DNA of 64,000 nt from Rhizobium sp. TH2 (GTDB lineage: Bacteria; Pseudomonadota; Alphaproteobacteria; Rhizobiales; Rhizobiaceae): positions 4,278,001-4,342,000 of the forward strand of contig NZ_CP062231.1 of the NCBI RefSeq assembly GCF_024707525.1, written 5' to 3'. Shown here piece by piece: positions 47,628-56,387 of this stretch. Within the stretch, counting starts at the first letter, position 1. Each line of letters opens with the position of its first letter. The notes under the pieces were generated by a model that was not told where the DNA came from, made no database searches, and saw nothing but the letters and a program-made list of their open reading frames with translations. The translations under genes were made by a program, and so were the position numbers.

Positions 47628-48344
47628 CTACTCATGGAATAGTCCAAACTTCTCTCGCCAAAAAGGTGTTGTCTGGAACGTCCAGGCCACGGCCGGTGCG
47701 GCGACCGAATCTGGATATCTCAGGCATTCCACCAGCGCAATCGCATCGCGACGCTTCTGGTCGATCTGCGCGATTGGAAGCAATCTGCCGAGTTCAAGTT
47801 TCCGAGGCGGAGCAAGGTCCTGGCAATTCTGGACAATCTTGACCCAAGTTCGCTCTTTGAAGAATATGTCAGTTGCACTTCGCTCGAGGCTATCTCCCTC
47901 ATTGGGCGTGATGACCGTGTCGTTTCCAGCTTGGAGCAGCGTGGCCTTGACATTCACCATCGGCACCGTGAGGGGAAGGTAGTTCATCTCCGCGGGGGCA
48001 TGAAGAAGCGCGACGTCCGCGTCGTCGATCACGGTCCCGTCACGGTATTCTTCAAAGATCCGACCAATACCGATCATGCCGTAGGTATGACATTCCGCCG
48101 CGCGGAGTGCCCCCATACTTGCCGCGCCAAGGATTTTCACGCCCCTTGAGAGACCGTAGAGAATCTCCTTGTGCCAGACGGGCGCGGTATATTCGAAGCC
48201 GCCATCGACGAGACCGATAATGGTCGCACCGTCGTCAATGGCCGCCATGACGTCGCCTTGTGTTGCTGGAGGGCGAACGATTACGCCGGGATCCACGATC
48301 GAGGCGGCATCTGGAAGGCTGGGGCCAACGAACAGGACTTTCAT
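47628..48344 (-). CDS. tfuA: TfuA-domain protein, YcaO partner
   Basis: A 238-residue TfuA-like protein: MKVLFVGPSLPDAAS at the N-terminus, IIGLVDGGFEYTAPVWHKEI, LYGLSRGVKILGAASMGALR and RIFEEYRDGTVIDDADVALL. In rhizobial trifolitoxin, in methyl-coenzyme M reductase modification and in thioamidated RiPPs, TfuA works with YcaO; it is thought to help supply sulfur for thioamide formation. Its ATG overlaps the ycaO stop by 4 bases. No sulfur-carrier gene is adjacent. Confidence 0.88.
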   Translation of the reverse strand: MKVLFVGPSLPDAASIVDPGVIVRPPATQGDVMAAIDDGATIIGLVDGGFEYTAPVWHKEILYGLSRGVKILGAASMGALRAAECHTYGMIGIGRIFEEYRDGTVIDDADVALLHAPAEMNYLPLTVPMVNVKATLLQAGNDTVITPNEGDSLERSATDIFFKERTWVKIVQNCQDLAPPRKLELGRLLPIAQIDQKRRDAIALVECLRYPDSVAAPAVAWTFQTTPFWREKFGLFHE

Positions 48345-49513
48345 GCAAAGAGCGCCTTGGCGATGGCTCGGGATCCGAAGCGTTGACGCCGAGCGCCCTC
48401 TGGGTTCTCAAGTCCGGGGATCAAGACCTTGACGACGGCGAAGGGAAGATCTGGATCGTTGAGTGAGACTGCAAATACGTCGTGGACGCCTACAGCGCGA
48501 AGCCGGTTCAAAACGCCAGTTGCGTCCAAGACCTCGCTTGTGTGGGGCCGAGCGATCTGGCGAGGCTTCGCATCAAACAAGGCACGGATACGCTTCGGCA
48601 AAGGACGCTCGAAAACCTCCCGAAAGACATCGTCCCTCGCGCCGCTGATATAGGTGAGACGTGACTGTGCGGCTTCGGTCAATGCCCTGACCGCCGCCTG
48701 TTCCGGGGCGGGATGGGTTCCGCAGCCATAGGTCACTTCGACATACCGCGCCGTGTTCGCCTTGATCTCGTGCGCCGGGCCGAGAAGTGCGGTGAATGTC
48801 GGCACCTGGACATCGCTGGTTATGTCGAAAAGGCGAAGTTCCAGGTCGGCCGCCGCCAGCTGCTGCTGTAGGCGCGTCACGTCTGAAGACCCTAGGCAAG
48901 CAGGATCAATACACGTCGCCTGTTGCTTGGGTAGCTTGAGGAGCTGCCAGAGCGTATGGGCATCCCTTTCTATGCGCTCCAGAAGCCCGTGGTAGACCGC
49001 CTCCTCGATCGTGTTGGCGGAAGCAAGTCCATCCGACGATTGCCAATAGCGATTGTTTGGTCGCGTGCGATCGAGCGTCACGGCCTCATAGGGCACGAAC
49101 ACCGTCTCGCCTGTCGAAAGGTCGGAACTGGCAACCCAGTCGATGACTTCATGGGGCGAAAGCAAATCCTGCCCGCGCGCGATGAGTTGAGGGAGCGGAT
49201 CGGCACGACGCCCCTCCCCTTCCAAAGCAGCAATGGACGTTGCGACAATGCGCACCTGCGGATCGCATCCTACGGCGCGCTCGAGCGCCTCCATCGTCGC
49301 CGATGTTCTGGCATCATCATCAGTGACGCCCTTTCCCTGGGCGACGACAATGGATTTGGCATTCGGCGTATAGGCACACCACACGGGAATCCCAACCTTG
49401 TCGAGCCCGGTATGACGCGCGACACGTGTGATCCCAAAGCGTGCGAGATGCGGGCGCACCCTCTCAAATGTCACGCCTGATGGGAAGAGCCGGTCGGCTG
49501 CAGAACCGCGCAA
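48341..49513 (-). CDS. YcaO-domain cyclodehydratase/thioamide-forming enzyme
   Basis: A 390-residue YcaO. The ATP-binding motifs are intact: Ser71-x3-Glu75-x2-Glu78-Arg79 in ARTSATMEALERAV, the helix with Glu179, Glu182 and Arg183 in GLLERIERDA, and Ala277 to Arg285 in ALTEAAQSR. The C-terminal PxPxP of azoline-forming YcaOs is absent, as is usual in TfuA-associated ones. The frame opens at TTG (49513), 9 bases after the small peptide gene; a GTG at 49474 is an alternative. There is no ribosome site before the TTG, suggesting coupling. With TfuA this points to backbone thioamidation. Confidence 0.9.
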   Translation of the reverse strand: MRGSAADRLFPSGVTFERVRPHLARFGITRVARHTGLDKVGIPVWCAYTPNAKSIVVAQGKGVTDDDARTSATMEALERAVGCDPQVRIVATSIAALEGEGRRADPLPQLIARGQDLLSPHEVIDWVASSDLSTGETVFVPYEAVTLDRTRPNNRYWQSSDGLASANTIEEAVYHGLLERIERDAHTLWQLLKLPKQQATCIDPACLGSSDVTRLQQQLAAADLELRLFDITSDVQVPTFTALLGPAHEIKANTARYVEVTYGCGTHPAPEQAAVRALTEAAQSRLTYISGARDDVFREVFERPLPKRIRALFDAKPRQIARPHTSEVLDATGVLNRLRAVGVHDVFAVSLNDPDLPFAVVKVLIPGLENPEGARRQRFGSRAIAKALFA

Positions 49514-49522
49514 TACACTGAC

Positions 49523-49741
49523 TTAGGTGTCGAACAAGCCCGAGAAAGCTGAATCAGATGCCTCTACGGCAATCGCCAGATTGACATCCTTGACCACCGT
49601 GCCGCCGGCAGCTCTGATCTGTGTGATCGCGTCGAGTTGCGGTGACGGCGCGGGATTGAGTGGCCGCACAGTGCCTGCATCAATATCCGCCACCCAGACC
49701 GCATCACTTCCAGGAAATCCGATTACAACAACCTTTGACAT
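49523..49741 (-). CDS. Candidate RiPP precursor peptide (72 residues, Cys-free)
   Basis: The small ORF sits between the SARP gene (18-base gap) and ycaO (9-base gap). Its ATG has a strong GAGGGG site. The sequence MSKVVVIGFPGSDAVWVADI then NPAPSPQLDAITQIRAAGGT leads to a Ser/Asp/Phe-containing end, ASDSAFSGLFDT. It has no Cys, so any YcaO/TfuA product would be a thioamide or Ser/Thr azoline, not a thiazole. The N-terminal ~50 residues could be a leader. Assignment as precursor rests on context. Confidence 0.6.
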   Translation of the reverse strand: MSKVVVIGFPGSDAVWVADIDAGTVRPLNPAPSPQLDAITQIRAAGGTVVKDVNLAIAVEASDSAFSGLFDT

Positions 49742-49759
49742 CTTGTCCCCTCTTGCTCT

Positions 49760-51568
49760 TCAAAAACCTGCCTTCGACAGGCCTTCACGATAAAGATCCT
49801 TCTGCCATTGCTCCTTGACGGGAAGGACCGACAACCACAGTTCGAGGTCGAAATGTGGATTGAGTTCATGCGCCTTGCGCCGGTGAAACCGTGCCTTGCG
49901 ACTGTTGCCCAGCATCGCCCAGCTGGCGGCCAGCAGACGTTGCGCTGAGCCGGGGGTCGCCATGCGATCGATATAGGAGATCGCCTCCTGGAAGTGCCCC
50001 AGGAAGTAACTGGCGCCCGCCGCGCTCCAGAAATAATCATCAGGGGCAATCGGGTTGAGCGAAATTGCCTTCTCGATCTTGCTCAACCCTTCTGATGGAC
50101 GCGATGCGTGAACCAGCGAGTCCGCATAGCTATAGATTGCGTCCGCGAAGTGGGGGCTGAGCGCCTCTGCTCGATCGAGCGCCTCCAGGCTTTCATCGAC
50201 GTCCCCGAGATAGAGTTTGGCAACGCCGAGCTCACGATAGGCGGAAGAGAGTTCTGGGTTCCCCTTGATCGCGAGCCTGGCACTCGCTTCCGCGGATGAA
50301 AGCAGGTTCCTGTCGCCGCGGGCCGTCAGCACCCATTCCATGGAATAGGTTCTGGCCAATGCCGCATAGGCTGGCGCGAAGGAACCATCCAGTCTCAGGG
50401 TGTCCTTGAACCCGCTACGTGCTCGACGGATTTCCGGCAGCGAAAGGCCTTTGAGATGACGGCTCGCCTTGAGGTAGGTGAGGTAGACCTCCGGGTTGGA
50501 ACGAACGTCCGCGACGTCGGCTTCCATCTTCCGAAGTTCGGCCACGATCGCTCTGACAATCGAATTCGCAATGCTCCTGCGCAGTGTCACGTGATCATAA
50601 GGTAGCGGAAACCGCTCGGCCCAGATGATGCTGTCCGTCGGCAAGAAGATCATCTGGACGAAAAGGCCTTCATCGGAAAGCGCGGTGTCGATCACGTAGG
50701 TAATCGCGAATTTCTCGAGATGGGTCGCCTTATCGGGCATCGCTCGGATCTTCTCGGCCGTGTAAGGAGCCACGACCGTGACCGAGCGGAGCGAGCAAAG
50801 ACCCATGGTGATGTCTTCGATCAAAGCGGATGCAAGCGACGATAAAGCCGAGCCATTGATGATGGGCGGCAGCAGCACCAGCCTTGGCAAATTGGTCGGG
50901 GGTGGCGCTGGCAGCCCACCACCGTCGGTGGATATGGAAGACCGAACGCGGAGATCCGGGGGACTTGGCGTGGGCTCGCCTCGCCCTTCGCGACGTGCCT
51001 CGACGAGGATTTCGCGGATCTTGCTCTCATCCGGATAGTGCTCGAGAAGCAGATAGGCGATCTCGACAATGTCGTTGAGGTGGCGTGACCGGGAGTTCGT
51101 TGCCCACACTTCGAACAAGGCCGTCTTGAGTCTGCGAAACAACGTGTCGATCTGTTTGTTTCGCCAGACCGAAAATGCAATCGACGCGGGCGCTTGAAGA
51201 AATGCCTGTTTAAGTAGGCCCGACATCGACTTCAAATCGTGGAGTTTGGACGGTCCACCGATCAAATCGACGTCCGCATCCATCCTGTCCGGGCCGAGGC
51301 ATATAGTATCGGACTGAAAAGTGAGAGGAACGTCCCAGCCGTCGGCCGACAAACGCCGGATGCGTTCAATCATCTTGCGCAAACTGGCCTGCGCCGCAGA
51401 CTTATCACTTTCACTCCACAGGAGGCCTGCGATTTGATTGCGGGTTAACCGGCTCACGCCTTCCAAATGCATATAGGCCAGCAAAAGGAGGGCCTTCTCG
51501 GGAAGCGGCATGTCCCCACGCCCATCTTGCGAAAGTCTCAACTCTCCGAAGGTTTGTAGCCGCAGCAT
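49760..51568 (-). CDS. SARP-like winged-helix regulator with TolB-like and TPR regions
   Basis: A 602-residue regulator. Residues 1-100 are a winged-helix domain of the SARP/BTAD or OmpR-like sort (LRLQTFGELRLSQDGRGDMP and LTRNQIAGLLWSESDKSAAQ). The middle (about 225-345) resembles a TolB-like/CadC region (LPRLVLLPPIINGSALSSLA). The C-terminal ~200 residues hold several TPR-like helical pairs (SSAYRELGVAKLYLGDVDES). It starts 11 bases after the XRE stop and ends 18 before the peptide gene. Likely cluster-specific activator; no sensor is evident. Confidence 0.75.
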   Translation of the reverse strand: MLRLQTFGELRLSQDGRGDMPLPEKALLLLAYMHLEGVSRLTRNQIAGLLWSESDKSAAQASLRKMIERIRRLSADGWDVPLTFQSDTICLGPDRMDADVDLIGGPSKLHDLKSMSGLLKQAFLQAPASIAFSVWRNKQIDTLFRRLKTALFEVWATNSRSRHLNDIVEIAYLLLEHYPDESKIREILVEARREGRGEPTPSPPDLRVRSSISTDGGGLPAPPPTNLPRLVLLPPIINGSALSSLASALIEDITMGLCSLRSVTVVAPYTAEKIRAMPDKATHLEKFAITYVIDTALSDEGLFVQMIFLPTDSIIWAERFPLPYDHVTLRRSIANSIVRAIVAELRKMEADVADVRSNPEVYLTYLKASRHLKGLSLPEIRRARSGFKDTLRLDGSFAPAYAALARTYSMEWVLTARGDRNLLSSAEASARLAIKGNPELSSAYRELGVAKLYLGDVDESLEALDRAEALSPHFADAIYSYADSLVHASRPSEGLSKIEKAISLNPIAPDDYFWSAAGASYFLGHFQEAISYIDRMATPGSAQRLLAASWAMLGNSRKARFHRRKAHELNPHFDLELWLSVLPVKEQWQKDLYREGLSKAGF

Positions 51569-51579
51569 CGGGATTGCGA

Positions 51580-52014
51580 TCAGACTTGAGCCAAGCCCTC
51601 CTCGCCCCCCGAAATGCCGTCCTCGTTTTTGGCAATCAACGCGACGAGCTGGACGACGCGCTGGCGAACCCTCGTATTGTCGAGTTTGAGAAATGCCGTA
51701 TTGAGTTCAACGCCCTGGCGGCTGGACAGAAACGAGATGATGGCATCCTCACTGGCACTGCCATTGGGCTGTGCCAGGAGCGAGCTGTCTTCTCCAGCGA
51801 AAAAGTAGCTGACGGGGACACCGAGAAGCGTCGCGATGTGCTGCAGCCGGCTGGCCCCAACACGGTTCGTGCCTTTTTCATATTTCTGGACCTGTTGGAA
51901 CGTGATGCCTAGTCCCTGGGCCAGCTTTCCTTGTGACTGCCCCAGCATCATACGCCGTACGCGAATACGTGCGCCAACGTGGACGTCGATTGGATTGGGT
52001 CCATTCTTCGGCAT
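51580..52014 (-). CDS. XRE-family transcriptional regulator
   Basis: A 144-residue protein. The HTH domain is IRVRRMMLGQSQGKLAQGLG then TFQQVQKYEKGTNRVGASRL. The C-terminal extension (YFFAGEDSSLLA and onwards) is common in rhizobial XRE regulators. First gene of the minus-strand operon that leads to YcaO and TfuA. Confidence 0.88.
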   Translation of the reverse strand: MPKNGPNPIDVHVGARIRVRRMMLGQSQGKLAQGLGITFQQVQKYEKGTNRVGASRLQHIATLLGVPVSYFFAGEDSSLLAQPNGSASEDAIISFLSSRQGVELNTAFLKLDNTRVRQRVVQLVALIAKNEDGISGGEEGLAQV

Positions 52015-53025
52015 GGCTGATCCTCCCCTTGGTTTTAGCCACTATGATGGAAGGGCGAATTCTTTGCAACTATTGCTTTAAGAGGTGATAGTTTTTGAGC
52101 ATATTTTTGGTCGGCACATTGTCTCAGTCGCCGCGCGTGTTCGAATGGGGCCGTTACTAGACTAGTTAGATGGGTGATGAGATTTTCGGACCATCGACCC
52201 CGATCCTGAGCAGGCAAAAGTCGCTATATCATTAAAAATCGACAAGCTGGATGCTTACCGCTGCCACTGCCCTCAAAACTGAATGGTCTTAGGCGGCAGA
52301 TCGGCTCATATCTAACCTGCAACTCAAAGCCGGAGTCCACAAATCTGCGGTCCAACTAAGGGTTCTACAACACGGCATCGACAAAGCTTGGGGCGAGTGA
52401 TGCGCAGTGAATCGCAAGCATTGCCGCAGACGAGAAATTCCCTCTTTACGTCGTCACCGCTTGCTGCCTCCGACACAGCCTGGGCCATGCGGAAGCGGGA
52501 AGACGCGAGTTGCTCAGGCTGATCTTCGCCGTGCAGTAACTTCGTCTCCCCGCTGATCAGCCGACACGCTGCAGCCGCATTTCTCGAAGCTGGTCGCGAA
52601 GGAGCCTGAGTTTGTCAATGAACTCCATGTCACTCCCCAGTTTGCGTCAGAAGAATGAAGTCCACTCCATGCTGGGAACAAGATTGAGGCACGAGTGTTT
52701 GCACACGTCCGTGAAGGATGCTTCGCGTGGACCGGCCCGGTCGCTCCGGGGTCGTTCTTCACATCCCAAATACTGCACTACCTAAGCAAACGAACCGGCA
52801 CACTGGCGAACGTGCGGTTCGTTTGAACTTAGCTATTAATTGTCAAGCTCAGGGGCTGAGCCGTCAAAAGGGTGCTGGACAGATCCCAATAAATCCTTAC
52901 GCCATCTTGGCTTTCAACCGATCCCGCTAATCATCGACCGTTTTTGCACCCTCATCAGCCGTCGGAGAGTACCCGGCATTCGGTTCGTTCCATGCGGAGT
53001 GAGTCGAACGCCCTCTCAGTAGCGA
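52015..53025. other. Gene-poor stretch, about 1 kb
   Basis: No solid gene. The promoter of the XRE-SARP-YcaO operon must lie near its left end. A 23-codon minus frame (52557-52628, MEFIDKLRLLRDQLREMR) is preceded by GGGGAG and could be a micropeptide, but support is weak. The rest looks like decayed sequence. Confidence 0.4.
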
Positions 53026-53550
53026 TTATGATCCTGTACCCGGCTCGAAGACAAATAGGTCGTCGGCCGTGAGTACTTTCTCTTCGCCCTTAAGCTTAAG
53101 ATGAGCTAGGAGCACCTGTTCGCCGCTACCATCGCCATCAGCGTCGAAATATAAGTTGTTGGTTTCTGCATCGAAAATCAGGAAGTCGTCCGCATCCTGG
53201 GCGGCTAAGCCTTGGATGAAGTGGTCCGTTGATACCACTCCGATCCCGAGTTCATCGAAAACGGTAATGTCGAGGCCGATCCGGTCCGAGCCATGTTTGA
53301 AATCTCCTATTTTATCCGAGTGTTCGTCGCCGAGTTCCTTGAACAAGAACTGGTCGCGTTGCTCGCCACCTATGAGCTTGTCGTGTCCAAGGCCCCCGTA
53401 AAGCTTGTCCTTGCCTTCGTCACCGTAGATCTCATCATCACCACCCCGGCCGATAAGTTTGTCATTGCCTTTGAGACCGTGAATGGTGTCGCTGTTATTG
53501 GTACCTCTAATTTCTTCAGAGTAGTTGTGACCCGGATAATTCTTACGCAT
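53026..53550 (-). CDS. Short RTX (calcium-binding repeat) protein
   Basis: A 174-residue protein from the ATG at 53550. Four or five RTX nonapeptides (GLKGNDKLIGRGGDDEIYG, DEGKDKLYGGLGHDKLIGG) are followed by a C-terminal domain common in RTX exoproteins (DFKHGSDRIGLD, then FIQGLAAQDADDFLIFDAE, NNLYFDADGDGSGEQVLLA). Complete. No signal peptide; type I secretion expected. Confidence 0.88.
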   Translation of the reverse strand: MRKNYPGHNYSEEIRGTNNSDTIHGLKGNDKLIGRGGDDEIYGDEGKDKLYGGLGHDKLIGGEQRDQFLFKELGDEHSDKIGDFKHGSDRIGLDITVFDELGIGVVSTDHFIQGLAAQDADDFLIFDAETNNLYFDADGDGSGEQVLLAHLKLKGEEKVLTADDLFVFEPGTGS

Positions 53551-54714
53551 GGCTCCCTCCATTGCTAACGAGGCGGAAAGTTACGCTTCACGCATTCAAC
53601 AGGCAAGAAAAGAATTACATATTACTTACGTTAGATTTACAGCGGCGCTCTTACGCATCCCAGCGACACTCGACGATGCCAGGATTGTAGAAGGACTGCC
53701 AGAGGGCCTGTGGGAGCGTCTTCGCCCTTGCATAGGAAACGGCCGGATTGAGCTCCGGCCGCCTCGTTTGAAATGAGAATTTATGCGTTGGCTCCGGACG
53801 GCTGCTTGAGGATTATGCGGAGAACAGGCAGTAAACCGCTCCGCCCGGAGATGTTGATTACAGCGCTTAACTAAAGAAAATTCCAGATGGCAATTTGATT
53901 GCTATCCACCTCAAAAGGATAAGCAATGTAATTCTCACGGCCAGGTGGCGTAGTTTTCGGACGGCTGTGGACGGCGACGTCTGAGTGGTTCGAGCGAGGC
54001 GGAACGAAGAGATTTTGGACTGCGAAGAAGACGGATAGGAATTGTTGGAGCCGCCTGGCGACCGAGATCCCGGAATGACCGGCTCTCGTTATCGCCAGGG
54101 CAGATGCGAGTTCTCCTCGCGATTGTTCGAGGCTCGGCGGTTGCTTCGAGCGGCGAAAAACGAGAGTATCGAGGTTGCCCGACTCCTCAATGCTCTGCTT
54201 TGCCACTGGTGCGCTTTTTATCGAACACAAGTGCGACGAGTAGTCGAGCCATCTCAGATTATCCAGCATATATTCGGCGGTAACTTCGCGTTAAGCGACC
54301 TGGAGCATCATTGGCTTGCCGGTTGCGTAGCGTATTGCCGGCCTAATGCAGCGGCCGGTGTATTCTCTCCAGAACGCCGGCCGCCTCTCCTCTTCCAGGT
54401 TCCTCCACCGCATCCCATCGCTAACACGCAGGAGGCCTCATAATTACGGTCCCAAAAGAAGCCAAGCGCGAGGAATTCATGCGTCGGAGCAAGGTCTCCG
54501 CCAGGTAGCCGGTCATGGCACATGAGCAGCCGCCGGGCGTTTGCAAATGAAGATGAGTAACGCCAGGGTGGCCAATGTGACGAGCACCCCAAGTTTGTGC
54601 TTACAAATTTGGCGGACTGCCGTCCATCACCGCCAGAAATATCTTCTCAGCGTCTCCATGAACGGCGGAACAATGCTCGATCTCGATGACAAATGCCTTG
54701 GCAATTGCCGCACA
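53551..54714. other. Gene-poor stretch
   Basis: No confident gene. A GGCCGGA-TTGAGC-TCCGGCC hairpin lies at 53741-53760 and GCGGCCGG/CCGGCCGC-like hairpins near 54349-54382. Frames of 75 to 133 codons on either strand read through these and lack ribosome sites or protein character. Confidence 0.4.
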
Positions 54715-54933
54715 TCACCTTCGCTCCGCATAAAGCGCCTTCGCAATAAAGTAGCCAGGCGTGTGCGCATGGGCTGGATGACATGACAGGGCAACTTCTG
54801 TCGCCATTTCTATGATGTTTTCAGGAATTGTCACGCGCCCTCCAATCTTCACCACCTTAACGAAACCGCCCGCGTCAACGAACCCCAATCGCCTTCCTAA
54901 GATTTCGCGCGGCCGAGCCGTCGTCATCGCCAA
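54715..54933 (-). CDS. Possible hypothetical protein, 72 residues
   Basis: The frame reads ILGRRLGFVDAGGFVKVVKI then GGRVTIPENIIEMATEVALS, which looks protein-like. It overlaps the preceding minus gene by 59 bases and lacks a good ribosome site. Confidence 0.3.
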   Translation of the reverse strand: MAMTTARPREILGRRLGFVDAGGFVKVVKIGGRVTIPENIIEMATEVALSCHPAHAHTPGYFIAKALYAERR

Positions 54934-55156
54934 CGGCGTAGAACAGCGTTATGTCGGGGTCTTCAGGGTTTGTTACCCACATGCGGCCCTTGTCGTCCGG
55001 ACCATTCGCGCCCAGTGTCCGTGTGTAGCTATCCAGCCAAACGTTGGCATCGACCGCCCTCGGGGTGCTATAGAGCGCCCTGCGCTCAATTTCATGGCCT
55101 TTCGCATCCTCACGGATTTCAAAAACCCATTTATGGTCAAGCTCGGCTTTACTCAT
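54875..55156 (-). CDS. Hypothetical protein, 93 residues
   Basis: A soluble protein with a coding appearance (KAELDHKWVFEIREDAKGHE, RTLGANGPDDKGRMWVTNPE). No recognised family. The start at 55156 is the first ATG of the frame. Confidence 0.5.
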   Translation of the reverse strand: MSKAELDHKWVFEIREDAKGHEIERRALYSTPRAVDANVWLDSYTRTLGANGPDDKGRMWVTNPEDPDITLFYAVGDDDGSAARNLRKAIGVR

Positions 55157-55482
55157 CGTGGATCGATTCCTAGTAAATGAGTTTCGTCATACAACTCGAC
55201 GCTCAAATTCTACCAAGCAACTCGGCTTTTTTATGGTACAGGGTAAGGTAAATGCGCATCTTGATTGCACGGGAGATCTGACCTGTCATCCTATACTTCT
55301 CCAGGCGGAGGTGGCCCGCACCTAGTTCGCCCGATTCCCGGCGATGTGGCGTCAGAGCTCGCGATTGGTTGCTTTAGTTGAGTGATACAGATGGGCGATG
55401 TCCAGAAGCTGGCAATACCCGATCAACCGTTGACGCGTGATAGGCGCGACAGCTAGGTTGATTGACCTGATGGGCCGATGCG

Positions 55483-55575
55483 TCAGCCTGCTCGCCACCA
55501 TTCGTTCAGTTTGATGGTGACAGTATCCGTACCCCCGTTGCTTACTGCAAGATCGAGCCGTCCATCACCGCTCAT
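55483..55575 (-). pseudogene. Remnant of an FG-GAP/VCBS-repeat protein
   Basis: Thirty codons read MSGDGRLDLAVSNGGTDTVT then IKLNEWW, matching the calcium-binding DGxxDLxxxNxGxxTVxxxLN pattern of FG-GAP/VCBS repeats. Nothing before it continues the domain, so it is a fragment. The remainder of 55157-56144 shows no gene. Confidence 0.5.
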
Positions 55576-56144
55576 CGGCTAACGCGTTTCCATGGGTTCA
55601 AGCTCCGGGCAATGTCTCGGCATTGTTTCAAATCATCGTCGACTTGTGGACGGATCCATATGAAGATTGGTATCGAACCAAATCCTGCGCTTCGTTAGAT
55701 CGCCATGACTTCGGCGCTGGCCTGCGGAGGCGTTTTTTCGTGAGGCAATTGCGCCACAGATTCATGAAAATGCCCGGGGTGATAGGCTAGATTATTCAAG
55801 GAGTATTTGCAGTCCAATGCAGTCAAGAGCACAATCCTGCTGCTTCGTTACTTTCGAGGACTTCGCGGAGCACGGGGAAGTTGGCGGACTTCCCCGCTTC
55901 TACTATCGTGACATTTGGCTGTTTTTTCATCTTGTTTCGCTTCAGTGAGCGATGGGCGTTTCGGTCGATCCGTGTATCTAGCCAGCTACTTAGCACCCTC
56001 ATTCAGCCCTTCCTCCGACTTCTTCACATGTCGTGACCCTCGGTTGGTGAATGGTGCGCTACTGCACCATTCACCATAGGCTGTATTAACGATTGACCAA
56101 TAATGGAGGTTGGCCCTATTTTATCCAAATAGAAGGGGAGCCGC

Positions 56145-56348
56145 ATGGCATTTGCATCGATCTCCAAACATGACCGAACGTGCGATTGCTGTGGTCGCAC
56201 TTTTTTAAGTGGCATTGGGCACATCGACCGTGGTGATGTCGTGGCGCTGATTTGCTACAATTGCGCGGGCACCAGCGTCGAGGTCAGCACCCTTAAGAGA
56301 TTGTCCAGGCAAAAGTGGGCAGCGGCGCGAACAGCGCTCAATTCCTGA
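56145..56348 (+). CDS. Small zinc-ribbon-like protein, 67 residues
   Basis: The ATG follows GGGGAG at 4-5 bases. Two Cys pairs, CDCCGRTF and CYNC spaced ~25 residues apart, suggest a zinc ribbon. No known function. Confidence 0.6.
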   Translation: MAFASISKHDRTCDCCGRTFLSGIGHIDRGDVVALICYNCAGTSVEVSTLKRLSRQKWAAARTALNS

Positions 56349-56387
56349 CAATGTGATCGATCTGAGCTAACACCGACAGATATTGGC

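Noticed and set aside
54042..54443. A 133-codon plus-strand open frame
   Set aside because: It reads through GCCGGCC-type hairpins, lacks a ribosome site and has no protein-like pattern.
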